Positions 9,330 through 19,029 of a DNA stretch of 64,000 nucleotides are shown here, in pieces. Position numbers and translations under genes: made by a program. Each line of letters opens with the position of its first letter. The first letter of the stretch is position 1. Below the pieces are notes generated by a model. The model saw only the letters and a list, made by a program, of their open reading frames with translations. It was not told the DNA's origin and did no database searches. This DNA is from Powellomyces hirtus (Eukaryota; Chytridiomycota; Chytridiomycetes; Spizellomycetales; Powellomycetaceae), in NCBI GenBank assembly GCA_025526995.1, contig JAHLKG010000017.1:558001-622000 (forward strand). The letters run 5' to 3'.

Positions 9330-9905
9330 TAACAGAAGTACTGTCTGTCCGTGCGGCTCTGCTTATAGTATGGGGTCTTCTTGAGTAGCCGTTGACGCGG
9401 CTAGCCAGATTGCCCACACAAGATCAAAAATATGGGCATTTTGCGCCGTTGGGCTGTAGAAGATTGGATCTGTGCGATTCGCCCGCTGTGCTGACTACAG
9501 TCTGGCAAACTGGAGGCGGACATGATCGACCCCTGAAGAGGAAGGGCGACGTCGAGTGAACTGAAACTGAAGCCGAAGGAGAAGAACGCGCTCGGGCAAT
9601 TTGTTCTTTTATTACACGGTCGCCCTTCTCCAGTTCAGTTAGCCACCCAGCAATCTGATCGCCTTTGGCCACCACTTTGACCAGCGCCTTAACCTCCTGC
9701 TCAGAAGGGAGGCGGATTGGTTTGCCTTCTTTCTTCGCTGTAGCCACCGTGATCTCTGACTGTTTCCATACTTCGTCAAGGTATGCCAAAAACCGACGGC
9801 CGTGTGATTGATAAAGTCACGAAGGATGGCTGGCTTTGCAACAATGGAACGATGTCTTACATTGAGGAAGAGAATGACAAGCTGCGCACGCGGATCGAAC
9901 GTCAC
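9330..9905 (-). pseudogene. Chimera: lysine-rich helical segment joined to the H3-like extension
   Basis: The frame 9424-9789 (VWKQSEITVATAKKEGK, LPSEQEVKALVKVVAKGD, LEKGDRVIKEQIARARS) ends near 9430. There the DNA becomes a copy of 5405-5545, the junction region of the H3-like gene: AAGTACTGTCTGTCCGTGCGG and GTCTTCTTGAGTAGCCGTTG occur in both. The two loci share the downstream part but have different upstream parts, which is another module exchange. Confidence 0.4.
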
Positions 9906-10019
9906 ATGGCGACCTTGCGCAAAGCTTTGAACGCTGCGGCGTCCTTCTCCTTCTGCATAGGTTTCTTGGCCATGGCCGGCCTCATTCGGTGCACCCCAAC
10001 GCAGCTTTCCTTTCGCTAG
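9783..10019 (+). other. Possible plus-strand coiled-coil frame
   Basis: 78 codons with IDKVTKDGWLCNN, YIEEENDKLRTRIERHMATL and RKALNAAAS. It reads like a helical coiled-coil segment but is antisense to another plausible frame (9639-9905 minus). No family recognised. Confidence 0.2.
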
Positions 10020-10036
10020 AATTTTGTTCCAATAGT

Positions 10037-10468
10037 TCAGTCTTCAGATTGCTGAAGTTTGAAAGGTTTCCGCGCCAACCTGCGGAAACGGCATGTTAAC
10101 CCCGAGAATATTGCCCCGGCCGCGTGGATCAGCAATCCGGAACACCGCGAAAACAAAGCCGGGAACGAGGAAAAGAGGGAAGAAGACGCCAAAGAGTAAA
10201 TCGGCTTTGGTGTCAAAAGCAGGTACAGGAACTGCGCTGGCCCTGCACGCAAAGTCAATGTTGCGGCAACATCGACAGGTGAGGTGGGCGACACAGCTTT
10301 GTCCCAGTCCAGCCGGATCCGCTGAAGGTACCATGCTGATGTACTGTCCTGTGTATTGAGTAACGCCGATTTCGGTATCAAGCTGTCGGAGACGTTTCCC
10401 CACCAAGATTCGGTTACATCCATGTTCAGGTTGTTGTCTTGCAAGACTTCGGTGGGTAGGCTATTCAT
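10037..10468 (-). pseudogene. Unknown protein frame ending in a family A start with ATG changed to ATT
   Basis: The frame 10037-10468 starts MNSLPTEVLQDNN and reads ESWWGNVSDSLIPKSALL, STSAWYLQRIRLDWDKA. In the overlapping frame 10044-10406 a CT-rich stretch (about 10130-10190) is followed by IADPRGRGNILGVN, the family A N-terminus in which the initiator ATG has become ATT. Family A similarity lasts only about 16 codons before the sequence changes again (PFPQVGAETFQTSAI). Confidence 0.4.
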
Positions 10469-10494
10469 GTTCAGTTTGTTGTCTTCGTACGTTC

Positions 10495-10508
10495 AACCCT
10501 AACCCTAA
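10495..10508 (-). repeat. Interstitial telomere-like repeat (CCCTAA strand)
   Basis: AACCCTAACCCTAA, in opposite orientation to the repeat at 2374-2388. It lies about 8.1 kb from it and next to a family A stub. Confidence 0.6.
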
Positions 10509-10931
10509 GTTTTTGATTGATACGTGCCCTAGAAGTATGAATTTTCAGAATTCGCAAATTTGGTACTTAACAAGCAAAACAACTTACTTGAAACCAGAAT
10601 GCCTCATCATCTTTGAGGTGCCTTGTAAAGCTGGTGGAACGTCAGTTTGACAGGCGAGTTACGAGACACATATGTTCTGTGTTGGAGACGGTCCTCATTG
10701 TCAGCTACAGACTGAGCGCTTCGCAACTCCGTGGGCCACCCGTTGGCTTCGTATCATTTGTGCACCTCAAGCTCCCTTCCTCGCAGGAGTGATAGATGCC
10801 CCCTGTACTCTTCGTAATATTGTGCTAGTTGCTCAGGCAGAAACGAATCAGACCCCCAATAGTTGACTGCACACCGCAACTTGAGCCTTCGAAAGCATTG
10901 AAGGATTCTGCTGAAAATTGAATCGGCCGGA

Positions 10932-11411
10932 TCAGGTGAATAGATCTGGAGATTTTGTTCGTTCTGATGACGATTCCATTCCAGTGGTGTTCATATTGAT
11001 CCAGCGCATCTGAGCTGCCTTGCGCCTCCTGTGGAATGGGATCCTCCTCCTCAGAAACACTGTGCTTTCGCTTTTTGAGGAGGAGCCTGGCAGAACGCTC
11101 TGGACCCAGTCTTCAAGGCGGGTCGACATTTCTCGAACGAAATCCTTGTGGAGCTCGCGACCTTCCCGCGGTGGCACGATAGCTCTTCATCAATGTACAC
11201 CATATGATCGTAAAAGAGGCTTGTTGTCTCTATGATGCGCGATCAGCAAACAGAGTGGGCAGTACATCTTTTCTGAGCAGTCGCTGCAGACAACTAGGGC
11301 AGTGTGGAGACGACAGGCGTCGCAGAGTGATTTGCCTGGCTTAGGATTTCCCTTGTCAGACTTGTTCAAGCCATCGTCAGAGTCCACCCAGCCGCCCAGG
11401 CGCTGGCACAA
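10932..11411 (-). pseudogene. B-box-like zinc finger protein fragment, frameshifted
   Basis: The frame 11190-11411 contains SLCDACRLHTALVVCSDC, MYCPLC, IAHHRDNKPLL. Spacing C-x2-C-x8-C-x2-C-x5-C-x2-C-x4-HH is B-box-like. After GVH and a stop the sequence continues one frame away in 10932-11177 (PPREGRELHKDFVREM, RLEDWVQSVLPGSSSKSES), as expected for one protein broken by an indel. B-box proteins act as protein-interaction scaffolds or ubiquitin ligases with a RING. The RING-like fragment at 1.4 kb could belong to the same family, but nothing here shows that. Confidence 0.45.
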
Positions 11412-11475
11412 CTGGCAAGAAGGTTCAAATCACGGCCAACTACTGGCCTGCCACGACTATGTCCACCAAGCCCGT

Positions 11476-12126
11476 TCAGCTCCTTTCCTTCCTCCTCTGT
11501 CTCCTCTTCATCCTCCTCGCTTTTGTCTTCCTCGTCACCCACCCTGTCAAGTGCCTCGCCTGCGAGCCAGTATCCACGCGCCTGGGACTTGCCGATGCGG
11601 GGTGCGCAAGTCCATCGTCGTTAAATACCATTTGCCTGCTAGGTAGTCGATCGGGTAATTGTCCGGAATGGTGTTCTCCTTCATCTCTCGGTAGTCTATG
11701 ACAAACCGTGGTCCAGCTCTGCGACTGCGGCGTGAAAAGCGTCGCAGTAGTTGCGGTAGTCACGACACTGGGAGCAGTAGTTGTGGCAGCCGAGGTTGTA
11801 GGCGCAATCGGTTGAGCTGCGGCCTTGCGCTCGGTGACGGGGCCAGGAATCACCCCCTTTCCGACAAGGTCGGCTGAGACAAAGAAAGTCAGCTCGTAAT
11901 CTCCGCAAGGAGTTTTGGCAAACCTACCCTTTTCTTCTTCTGGCACCGCAAAGTAAGGGTCCTCCTTGCACTTGTCCGCGAGCCATTCAATCCACCCGAG
12001 CGTGGAACACGAATCATTGAGAGCCACCTCCATGGTGACGTTCAGGGTCGTCTCCATGTTCTGAGGTCCATTGGCGGCAACTGCAAGAGCCACGTCCGTG
12101 CTTCCTGGAAAGGGGGTGGAGATCAA
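11476..12126 (-). other. Hypothetical protein frame, 216 codons
   Basis: The first 140 codons look protein-like: VAANGPQNMETTLNVTMEV, SCSTLGWIEWLADKCK, PYFAVPEEEKGRFAK, CGDYELTFFVSADLVGKG, then a Thr/Ala-rich tail. The C-terminal third is very basic and probably read-through. Threonine-rich composition hints at a surface or secreted protein, but there is no clear signal peptide at the start. Unrecognised. Confidence 0.3.
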
Positions 12127-12200
12127 AGTAAACAGAAATTTCGCATGGAGTGTTTGACCCTCGTTGAACTACTTTTCGATGTCATCCAATTGGAGGTTCG

Positions 12201-12758
12201 TCACGGGAAGTGGAATAACACCGCGCAGTGCTCGCGAAGCATTGGGGATGCTCCAAAGCGACCGTTGCGGGCGCGCGGATCGACGGCATGCTGTGTGACA
12301 CCCGGCAGGTCGAGTTCCCCCCGGGGCAGGACCATTCGAGTGTTTCGTTGGATCTTGACTTCACGGCGCTCCAGAAATCTTGTGGAACTGTAGATCGGAT
12401 TGTTGGGATCTTGTCCAAAGCGCTGCAGAACACGCTCCTGCTGTCGTTTGGGCATGAAGTGATTGGGAGGAAGCCCCGCTTTCATTTGCTCCCCTTTCAA
12501 TTGGAGTGGCTGCTAACGGAGGATTGGATCTTTCATAGAATCATTGCCAACAACACCAGGTGGAGCCACTGTTTGCAAAACATTGACCAGTGGATCAACT
12601 CTCGCTGGGAGCAATGCGGCAGCTTCCAAGGATGAGTTCTTGGGTGGTGTTTCACAATGTAAGCGTTGGTGGCTGATGACGGTGGCCAAGATGGTCTGCG
12701 TTTGTGCCGGCTCAAAATTGAGAGGTTTTAGCAGTACATTCCACATATATCTTCTCAC
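12201..12758 (-). pseudogene. Reading frame of about 186 codons interrupted by one in-frame TAG
   Basis: Frames 12513-12758 (LLKPLNFEPAQTQTIL, VDPLVNVLQTVAPPGVVG, NDSMKDPILR) and 12201-12500 (MKAGLPPNHFMPKRQQERVL, QDPNNPIYSSTRFLERRE) are in the same phase. They are separated only by a TAG at 12513-12515 followed by QPLQLKGEQ. TAG could be a mutated CAG. Composition is consistent on both sides of the stop. Family unknown. The tail VDPRARNGRFGASPML faintly recalls the family A start. Confidence 0.4.
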
Positions 12759-13280
12759 CTGCTAGCCTGCGTATACCTCATCAAATCACGGTAACAAATA
12801 ACGAGCTGGTGTCTCCTATGAGTCTCCACCAACTCAAAATCAAAAATATCCCGCTCGTACCCAAAACATTGCCCACAAAAATCCTACAAATGATACCATG
12901 AGCCGGGGTATCCGACCTCAGTGAAGGTCAACAAATAAGGCCACGTCTGATGGTGGTGTGGAGAGGATGGGGACGAATGGCGTGCTTGAGCCCGCAGGTG
13001 CGCGCACTGTCATAGCTCCGGCGGGGTTCCTGGCGAGAATAACAGGCTGAACACTATTAAAGTAACCAAGTTGCTTAATCCACTTTCTGGGTGGAAGATG
13101 AAAAAGAACGTTAACGTGTGGATATTATTGGGTGCGCAGTTACTCTTACTCAATTTCCCGCACGCGATCGTCCGAGATATCCCGAATGTGAATGAAGTCA
13201 GAGATATCTATATCGCTGAATTTCCGTCAGGGTCCGTTTTGATGGAGTATTTTTTGATGGCAGCATTGGTATCAAAGACG
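12759..13280. other. Stretch with no supported gene
   Basis: Only short frames occur here. The 129-codon plus-strand frame starting 13071 (MLNPLSGWKMKKNVNV) has a hydrophobic stretch but no homologous copy in the window, and it overlaps the B-box-like minus frame at its end. I see no feature I can support. Confidence 0.3.
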
Positions 13281-13281
13281 G

Positions 13282-13512
13282 CTACAGAAAATAAAAATAT
13301 CGGAGAGATTTGGGTGTCAAAATGCTGTATCGATGCGACACTCTGCAAAAAAGACGTGGCCCACCAGCTTCTTCGTGACCCTTCTTCGATCCTGCGTGGG
13401 GAACGCAAAGACGTTTGCCGCAAGTCAAGTACGCAACGGCCGCACGATCCTCGCAAATGATACTGACCGGCGGTGCTGGGGCTGTGGCCTGTCCCTCTGC
13501 GTCCTCGGCCAC
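13282..13512 (-). pseudogene. Second B-box-like fragment
   Basis: The frame contains ICEDRAAVAYLTC, KRLCVPHAGSKKGHEE, resembling the CxxC/D...C..CxxxLCxxH...H core of a B-box. It differs in sequence from the fragment at 11.2-11.4 kb. One canonical cysteine (second position of the first pair) is replaced by Asp or Arg, so zinc binding is doubtful. Confidence 0.3.
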
Positions 13513-13598
13513 CGCTTGTCGTCCGGGGTGTCGTCACCCTTTTGCGCTTGGTGTTGATGGTAGTGTCCGCCAAATGGGAAATTGTGTACGGAGATCTC

Positions 13599-14291
13599 CT
13601 ACTCTTGGACGGCATCCGAGATCGGCCTTTTGGGCCCGCGTGGCAAGACAAGAACCCGGAGAGTCATCCACATCGCGCTTGGTTGGTTTGTGAATAGGGA
13701 TGGAACCATTAGGAAGGCGGTTTGCAATTCGTTCTGAGTTACCCCTGGAAATGCCGTGCCAAGATAGCCTCCGGGATTCACTGGTGCGACTGTCGCCGCC
13801 GCTGCCGCTGTTCCCATCGGTGGCCACCCCGGTGGGGGAACAATCACAGGCAGAGGGGGGGGGGGGGCATGGCGCCCTAGGCGCATCCAGGGGTCTAATC
13901 CCATGAAGCGACTGCTGCGTCCATATCTCTGGTTCCCACGGGGTGTTGAAAAGTAGAACACAATACCTCGGATTTCGTTGCTGTTATCTGTGTAGGTTGA
14001 GTCGAACCACTGTCGAAAGAGCCAAAGAGCGCTAGGTTCGTTCATCGGCTTTACATGATAATGCGTCGTACGCGGTGACCATTTTGGAAGTTTTGGGTCG
14101 CTGTTACTTGCAACAGGGAGCTGAGGAACCTCAGCGGGAAGGAGAGGTCGCTCCCCGTCCATCGTGATCGCCGTAACGGACTTGCGGGCGTCATCAAGCG
14201 CTTTGAGTCGGGCTTCTCGACGAGCGAGGCGACTTCCACGGGCAGAGGATATGGCCGCCGCTAAGATCCGCGCCCGGAATTCGGCTGCCAA
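13599..14291 (-). CDS. 230-codon hybrid frame: family A C-terminal module plus FMGLDPWMRLGR module
   Basis: It begins at a family A C-terminal segment (RGSRLARREARLKALDDA, RKSVTAITMDG). It continues HYHVKPMNEPSALWLF, IRGIVFYFSTPRGNQRYG, RFMGLDPWMRLGRHAPPPP, then a Pro/Ala linker and LGTAFPGVTQNELQTAF. The FMGLDPW part is repeated at the left edge of the window. The frame is intact, but the presumed N-terminal modules upstream are in other frames. It could be the last exon of a decayed gene. Confidence 0.35.
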   Translation of the reverse strand: MAAEFRARILAAAISSARGSRLARREARLKALDDARKSVTAITMDGERPLLPAEVPQLPVASNSDPKLPKWSPRTTHYHVKPMNEPSALWLFRQWFDSTYTDNSNEIRGIVFYFSTPRGNQRYGRSSRFMGLDPWMRLGRHAPPPPLPVIVPPPGWPPMGTAAAAATVAPVNPGGYLGTAFPGVTQNELQTAFLMVPSLFTNQPSAMWMTLRVLVLPRGPKRPISDAVQE

Positions 14292-15491
14292 CCGCTCATA
14301 GGCGGCATCGACGCCCGCCAGCCTCTTTTGCCGTTCTGCTGAGTTGTCGGTTCGATTTTGATACGTAGTCGGCTATGGTCTCGAGTTCTTCGAACGACGT
14401 GAAATTGATATAATCTTGCAAGTCGAGCAGCTCGTTGTCCTAAAGATAGTGAAGCATTCGGAATGCTCTCTTGGCCCAGATGACGACGGCCCGACGGTCC
14501 CAAGGCGCGAACCCACACGGCGGTGAAAACAACGTCCCGACCCATTTGAACAGCGGTAAAGCTCGCCTTCGCTTCCCGGAGTGCCGACAACCGGGCCTCA
14601 CGGCGCAGCTGGCGATCTCCCGACACGACCGACCGCGCCGCTTTCGACTGGCGCTCCTTCAAAGTGGCCGACAAGTGAGCAACGGCCGCGTCGACGACGG
14701 TTTTAGCCCAATCCACCGACGCCGGACTGTCCCAAGGCGCGAAGCGCCAAGTCGACAAGTTCGCTCCGTCCGGGCAGGTCTTGCACGTAAACCAGTAACC
14801 GTTGGCCTCATGATCGAAGTAAAACACCGCACCCAACGGAAGGGATAGGCCACGGCCCAACCCCCCCCCCCCCGGGGCGCCCGCCACTGGTTCTTCTGAA
14901 AGCCCTGTCGTCCAGAGGACAGAAGAAAGCCCTGCCGTCCAGAGTTCTCACGACTGAACTCGGAGAAATGTATCCCAGTTCACTGGGCATGATGCAATGC
15001 TGGAGCCGGGGGAGGATCCACAACAGTCCCGGCGGCAACGGCGGCGTCGCACGCCGTATCGATCGTAAAGTGTTCCACGAGGGTTGTCGCGCCTTGCGTG
15101 AATCTCCGTTGCCCGGATGGCTTCGAAGACCGATGTCCGCAATGAGGGTCCCAAAGAATAACAGATCCGCGGTTCCCCAGGTGTTGACGTAGTCCGGATT
15201 GCGAGGGCCCGCGCCTATGTGGGGGACCGCTACGTTGACCCCGCGCATATCACCCCGCCCACGAGCATCGGACATGGTTTGCGGGAGGCGGACACACCTT
15301 GCAGCTGACCCAGTAATCCGCATCGGCGGGCTCCTGGTAGAAGGCGGGGCCCAGTGGGATCTGGAGGGTACGACCCGGACGCGACCGTCGCATTTCAACG
15401 CGGAAACCCTGCCGCCCCGGCTCCTCACGGCACAGACTTGCGAAAGGCGCGCCCGTCCTCTGCCAATGTGATGGAGACAGTTTTCTTCCAC
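14261..15491 (-). pseudogene. Near full-length family A copy with frameshifts
   Basis: The start at 15275 reads MSDARGRGDMRGVNVAV, IGAGPRNPDYVNTW, LLFFGTLIADIGL. After a frameshift near 15110 comes the HFTID region, then ALHHAQWTG, GRQGF (duplicated over a few codons), LPLGAVFYFDHEANGYW, TCKTCPDGANLSTWRFAPWD, VDWAKTVVDAAVAHLSATL, QLRREARLSALREAKASF. This gives the module order of the family. The 14261-14887 frame covers the C-terminal half. The sequence begins directly at the truncated end of the preceding copy with no spacer. Confidence 0.5.
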
Positions 15492-15804
15492 GCTCTGAAT
15501 ACAAAATTATTGCAACGCCACCCTTGCCTCGTCGCGCTGCTCTGCCTAACCGATAAGTAAGGGTCACCGGATCCAGAATCAGACTGCCCCTGTTTGTCTT
15601 CTTCATTCGAGGCACGCTGGTAAGTACGAAGGAGACATTGGGTATGTCAACACCCCGGCCGCATGTGTCAGTGGTGATGAGTACGTTTTTTTCGCCGCTG
15701 TGGAATTTCTCCATTCCAAGGTCCATTGTTGTTGACGAAATACGCTCGGACCACCCAAACCGTAGGGTACAAGGCACGCGGGCCCTGCACGGTTCCTGCA
15801 GCAT
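15250..15804 (-). pseudogene. DEAD-box helicase C-terminal fragment fused in frame to family A
   Basis: The 184-codon frame opens with a helicase C-terminal domain: KFHSGEKNVLITTDTCGRGV, DIPNVSFVL, then LDPVTLTYRLGRAARRGKGG, VAIILY. These are motifs V and VI of a DEAD-box RNA helicase, with the spacing of the Dbp5/DDX19 type. Without a stop it passes into QRTGAPFASLCREEPGRQGF, MRRSRPGRTLQIPLGPAFYQ, SCKVCPPPAN, the middle of family A. The N-terminal RecA domain and motifs I-III are absent. It is a relic, but its open frame across the fusion is notable. Confidence 0.6.
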
Positions 15805-15950
15805 TTTCTAACCCTTAGGCGGGCGCCACAGCAGGTTTTTCCCACCCCGGCGGCCGCCAAATCGTCTCACTTGCAGTGTCCTCTACAATGGCATCGCCTA
15901 AACGGCGACGTTCGTTTTCAGAATCATCCTGAATATGAAGTGTTCTCCTG

Positions 15951-16178
15951 CTATGGACGTGCAGAAAAACTCTGCAACAGAAGGGCACGAAATTCTAGTT
16001 CCATGAGCGCTGTCGACACTGGAATATTGGCTTGAATATTGGCCTGAATATCTCGCTTCTTTGAGAGTGGCTCATCAGCAGCAATTTCTGATAAGACTTC
16101 TACGGTTTCGACATCCAAGTCTCTTGAAAGCACCTTTGCCGGTCCTGTCATCGTCCTGTCGATTGTAAAATGCTCCAC
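15951..16178 (-). pseudogene. HFTID module joined to an unknown acidic segment
   Basis: DFAQGATILVEHFTID (16158-16200, in the frame overlapping the 16148-16702 gene end) continues as RTMTGPAKVLSRDLDVETVE, LSEIAADEPLSKKRDIQA. The family A continuation is absent. A short internal repeat, IQANIQANI, is present. Confidence 0.4.
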
Positions 16179-16702
16179 GAGAATCGTCGCCCCCTGCGCA
16201 AAGTCCCAGAGAGCGGCACTCCATAGGGAGGGTTATCCCCTTGTTGCAAGGAAGAAATGTCGGGAGAGAGATGTTCAAGGACAGAGTCGAACGAGCGGAG
16301 ACATGCTGAACTTCCATGGCGTAATGGTGCCCAAGCCCTCGAGAATGAGAAGCGGGCCTGATGGGGTCGTTCGGGGTCTTCCCGCCAAGCAAAATGATCA
16401 AGGAAGACGCCCCATTTGCTAACATTGATCATCCAGGGGGCGCAGCTCTTATTCCCGTCCTTGTATGCGAGAGTGGGGTCCATACTGTTCCAGCGAGCAA
16501 GCAACTTCCATGCCACCCGCTTTACACTACCGTCCTCTATCTCATAGGGTACCAAATCGGGGTAGCGCTCCTTCAACTTCTTATTAAGCTGGGGAGCATA
16601 CGGCTCGTATCGGATGGGCTCGGGGATGTCCTCGTCCGACGACGAGCTTTCTTCATCGCGTACCCTGACCACGGATTCGAGAGCGAACCGTCTCTTTGAC
16701 AT
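16148..16702 (-). CDS. Hypothetical protein MSKRRF (family D relative), possibly truncated
   Basis: A good ATG start: MSKRRFALESVVRVRDEESS, followed by an acidic serine patch, then IPEPIRYEPYAPQLNKKLK, RYPDLVPYEIEDGSVKRVAW, MDPTLAYKDGNKSCAPWM and FLDHFAWREDPERPHQ. After this the frame reaches SFDSVLEHLSPDISSLQ, the family D motif repeated at about 22.1 kb. It then collides with the HFTID module in another frame. The first 110 codons look like a genuine nuclear or cytosolic protein of unknown role. The end is chimeric. Confidence 0.4.
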   Translation of the reverse strand: MSKRRFALESVVRVRDEESSSSDEDIPEPIRYEPYAPQLNKKLKERYPDLVPYEIEDGSVKRVAWKLLARWNSMDPTLAYKDGNKSCAPWMINVSKWGVFLDHFAWREDPERPHQARFSFSRAWAPLRHGSSACLRSFDSVLEHLSPDISSLQQGDNPPYGVPLSGTLRRGRRFSWSILQSTGR

Positions 16703-17149
16703 AGGGAGAATGTCCCGTCAGAACAACAAGTCACAGAACAACAAGTCACAAGTCTCCTTGCAGAACGTTCAAGTCCGGCATATGGATGTCGAGGAGCACT
16801 GTCCAAGAATTCGAAGTGTGTCGCATTCAAGATGCGGGGCGGCAGAAGGACCTCGTTTGGCGGACTCGTCATCTGGGGCGTCATCCAAATCGGTCTCCTC
16901 TTCGTCGTCCGCACCCTCCTCTTCGTCGCTGGAACAAATGTAGAATTAGTATTGAATGCAACAGCGCACTGCAGTAGAGCGCATTGCACTTACCTCTCTT
17001 CCCTTTTGCGCGCTGCATACATGCGAATATAATGCGGGGCGGCTCCAATGTACCGCTCGACATACGCGGCCGCATTTTTGGCTGCAGGTGGACCCGCGTT
17101 TCGTCGGTGAGGCGGATTGTGATGGCGGCTCTTGAGCGGGCCGCCAGGG

Positions 17150-17265
17150 GCGTTGTCTGTCTATGGACCTGTCGAACGTCCTAGAAGCGAGGGGGACCGC
17201 CGCGTGGGCGTTGTCTGTCTATGGACCTGTCGAACGTCCTAAGAGCGAGGGGGGCCGCCGCGTTG
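17150..17265 (+). repeat. Tandem duplication, 58-bp unit x2
   Basis: GCGTTGTCTGTCTATGGACC...GCCGCCGCGT is repeated with a period of 58 bp and only a few differences. Confidence 0.85.
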
Positions 17266-17472
17266 ATCCGCCCCGGTGATCCAACGGCAGAGGATCCGTC
17301 AGCCACGCGTGATAGTGACACAGCTGATGCAGGAACGTGATGACTGCCTCGCCGACCAGCATGGACTGCTGGATGACTGTTCCGACCGCGGGGTCGGTGC
17401 TTGAGAAGTGCTGAGGATGGAAGAGATCGGCGGCGATTCACGGTCAGCGGATGAACGACGGGACCTAGATGC

Positions 17473-17815
17473 TCACCAGGTTACTGAGACACGCGCAATC
17501 CTGCATTCCTGAGACGTTTGCGAGCGCGCTGGCATTTCATGCAGTTCGGCCCTTGCCTTGTATCGATTACATGCATGGGAACAGAGCTTTGTTGCGAAGG
17601 CACGAAGAAGACTTTCATCGTCAGTTGAGACTTGAGACTTCGAATCACCGGAATGAGCAGGGATAACACTAGAAATGTTCAGCTTCCCCTTGTCCAAAGC
17701 AATCTTGAGATCCTTCAGAGAGCTCTCACGAGTCCAACGCCGCCTCAACGGACCATTCAGCGCTGTTCATGACGCGCTTAATGCCCTTCAGCGACAAAAA
17801 CGGGTACTGCACTTG
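17473..17815 (-). pseudogene. Family D start joined to repeat family E
   Basis: The minus strand reads QYPFLSLKGIKRVMNSAEW, SVEAALDS, then a TGA. In the next frame follow ESSLKDLKIALDKGKLNISS and VSTDDESLLRAFATKLC. The first block is the family D module seen at 22.2-22.3 kb (QYPFLSLRGIKRIMNRAKW). The second is family E as at 9.1 kb. This is a junction of two otherwise separate repeats. Confidence 0.45.
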
Positions 17816-18400
17816 TAGTGCAGTAGTGCAGCAATCGTTCCTGCGCGCTTAGCGCGGGCAACAGCAGCTTCACCGGAGTCACGTTCGTACGTGAAGGTGA
17901 TGGCGCCAGGACTGTGCCAGTCATTGCGGTCAGCCAGTAGCTGGGTCCCCAACGGACCAGGTCCCGCCAGGGCGGTGGTATCGGGAGGATCGGGCCGATT
18001 GCGTTGGGAACCAAATTGTAGTGATGGCGGATTCCTCGAGTTTTGAGATTCATCGGGCCGTCAGTGAATGAATGGGGCAGAATTGCACCGGCACGAATGA
18101 ATGGGGCAGAATTGCACCGGCACGAATGAATGGGGCAGAATTGGTGGCGTGCCGGGAGCGCAGGGAGTGTGGAAGGCCCTGGTGCGGTACGTTGAAGCTG
18201 TCCGTAATAAGCCGGGGGTTGCTGCGCGGCAAGACCTCGGATGACCTCCCCTTGGGCGCTGGCTTGGGAGACCAAATGAACTCACCCCTCATGCTTCTCC
18301 CGGAACGCGGCTGTTTGCGACACGTATCCTCGTGGAAGTGGAACCACTTCGAGCCCCTGATGCTCCAGCTCGTCAAGATTGTGCAATTGTTGCACCCGTT
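17778..18400 (-). pseudogene. Family C copy 1
   Basis: Minus strand: HEDTCRKQ, a REKHEG-equivalent, then SQASAQGEVIRGLAAQQPP, AYYGQLQRTAPGPSTLPALP. The family hallmark is LAAQQPPxYxxxL followed by a proline-rich tail. Here the conserved intron of copy 3 is reduced. The tail runs into a 29-bp tandem repeat and then into PPWRDLVRWG, a segment also present at about 24.02 kb. Confidence 0.4.
18066..18142 (+). repeat. 29-bp direct tandem repeat, about 2.7 units
   Basis: Units begin at 18066, 18095 and 18124 (GAATGAATGGGGCAGAATTG...). They are adjacent without spacers, so this is not a CRISPR array. Confidence 0.9.
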
Positions 18401-19000
18401 TCAAGAGATTGCCTCGGCTAAGCTGCTCATACATTGTCCGTATATCATTGCGGATTTGACCGACATCTTTGCCCATTCTATCAAAGAGTATCTGCACCAA
18501 GAGGTGAACTGTCAGTACTTGTAAGATTAAAATAAATCTCGTCGTATGATGCACGAGGGCGTGGGGATGGGCTGCGGCGGTGAGGGGAGGGGGTGCGGCG
18601 GCGAGGGGACGGGGGTGCGGCGGCAAGGGGAGGGGCGGCGAGGCAGGGGGTGTGTGGCTGGGTGGGAGGGCAGGGATGCTTGAAGGCCCCCCGAGTTGGA
18701 GCCGTCCCAGAAGTCCCGAAAAATACGGCGGGGGTTGCTGCGCGGCGAGACCAGCGACCAGCTCCCCTTGGGCGTGGGCTTCCGCAAGCCTCGTTTCTGC
18801 CTGCATATGTTTCGGTAAACGGGCAAGCCTTCAGGATTTTAGTAAACACTATCAAACTACGTAGTCCGCGACTACGTAGTCCACTAGAAGACCAAATGAA
18901 CTCACCCCTCGTGCTTCTCCCTGTAGGGCTGTCTCCGGAACGTGTCGTCATGGAATTCCATCCATTTGTTGCAGGTTTCCCGCACCCGGGGATGGTTGTC
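18282..19000 (-). pseudogene. Family C copy 2
   Basis: Minus strand: HPRVRETCNKWMEF, DDTFRRQPYREKHEG, then an intron-like stretch, then HMQAETRLAEAHAQGELVAG, LAAQQPPPYFSGLLGRL, IPALPPSHTPP and a low-complexity Pro/Ala tail. Direct tandem neighbour of copies 1, 3 and 4. The donor-like GTGAGTTCA after REKHEG and the downstream acceptor match copy 3 in position. Confidence 0.45.
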
Positions 19001-19029
19001 GTTATAACTCTCGAACGCGGGGATGCTTG

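Noticed and set aside
12513..12515. TAG (also 24485-24487) as a reassigned sense codon
   Set aside because: RRP7, TIM17 and CFA end with other stops, but PFD2 and COQ7 end exactly at TAG where family length demands a stop, so TAG is a normal stop in this genome.
18066..18142. Regular short repeats resembling a CRISPR array
   Set aside because: Units are directly adjacent with no spacers, and this is a eukaryotic genome; it is a minisatellite.
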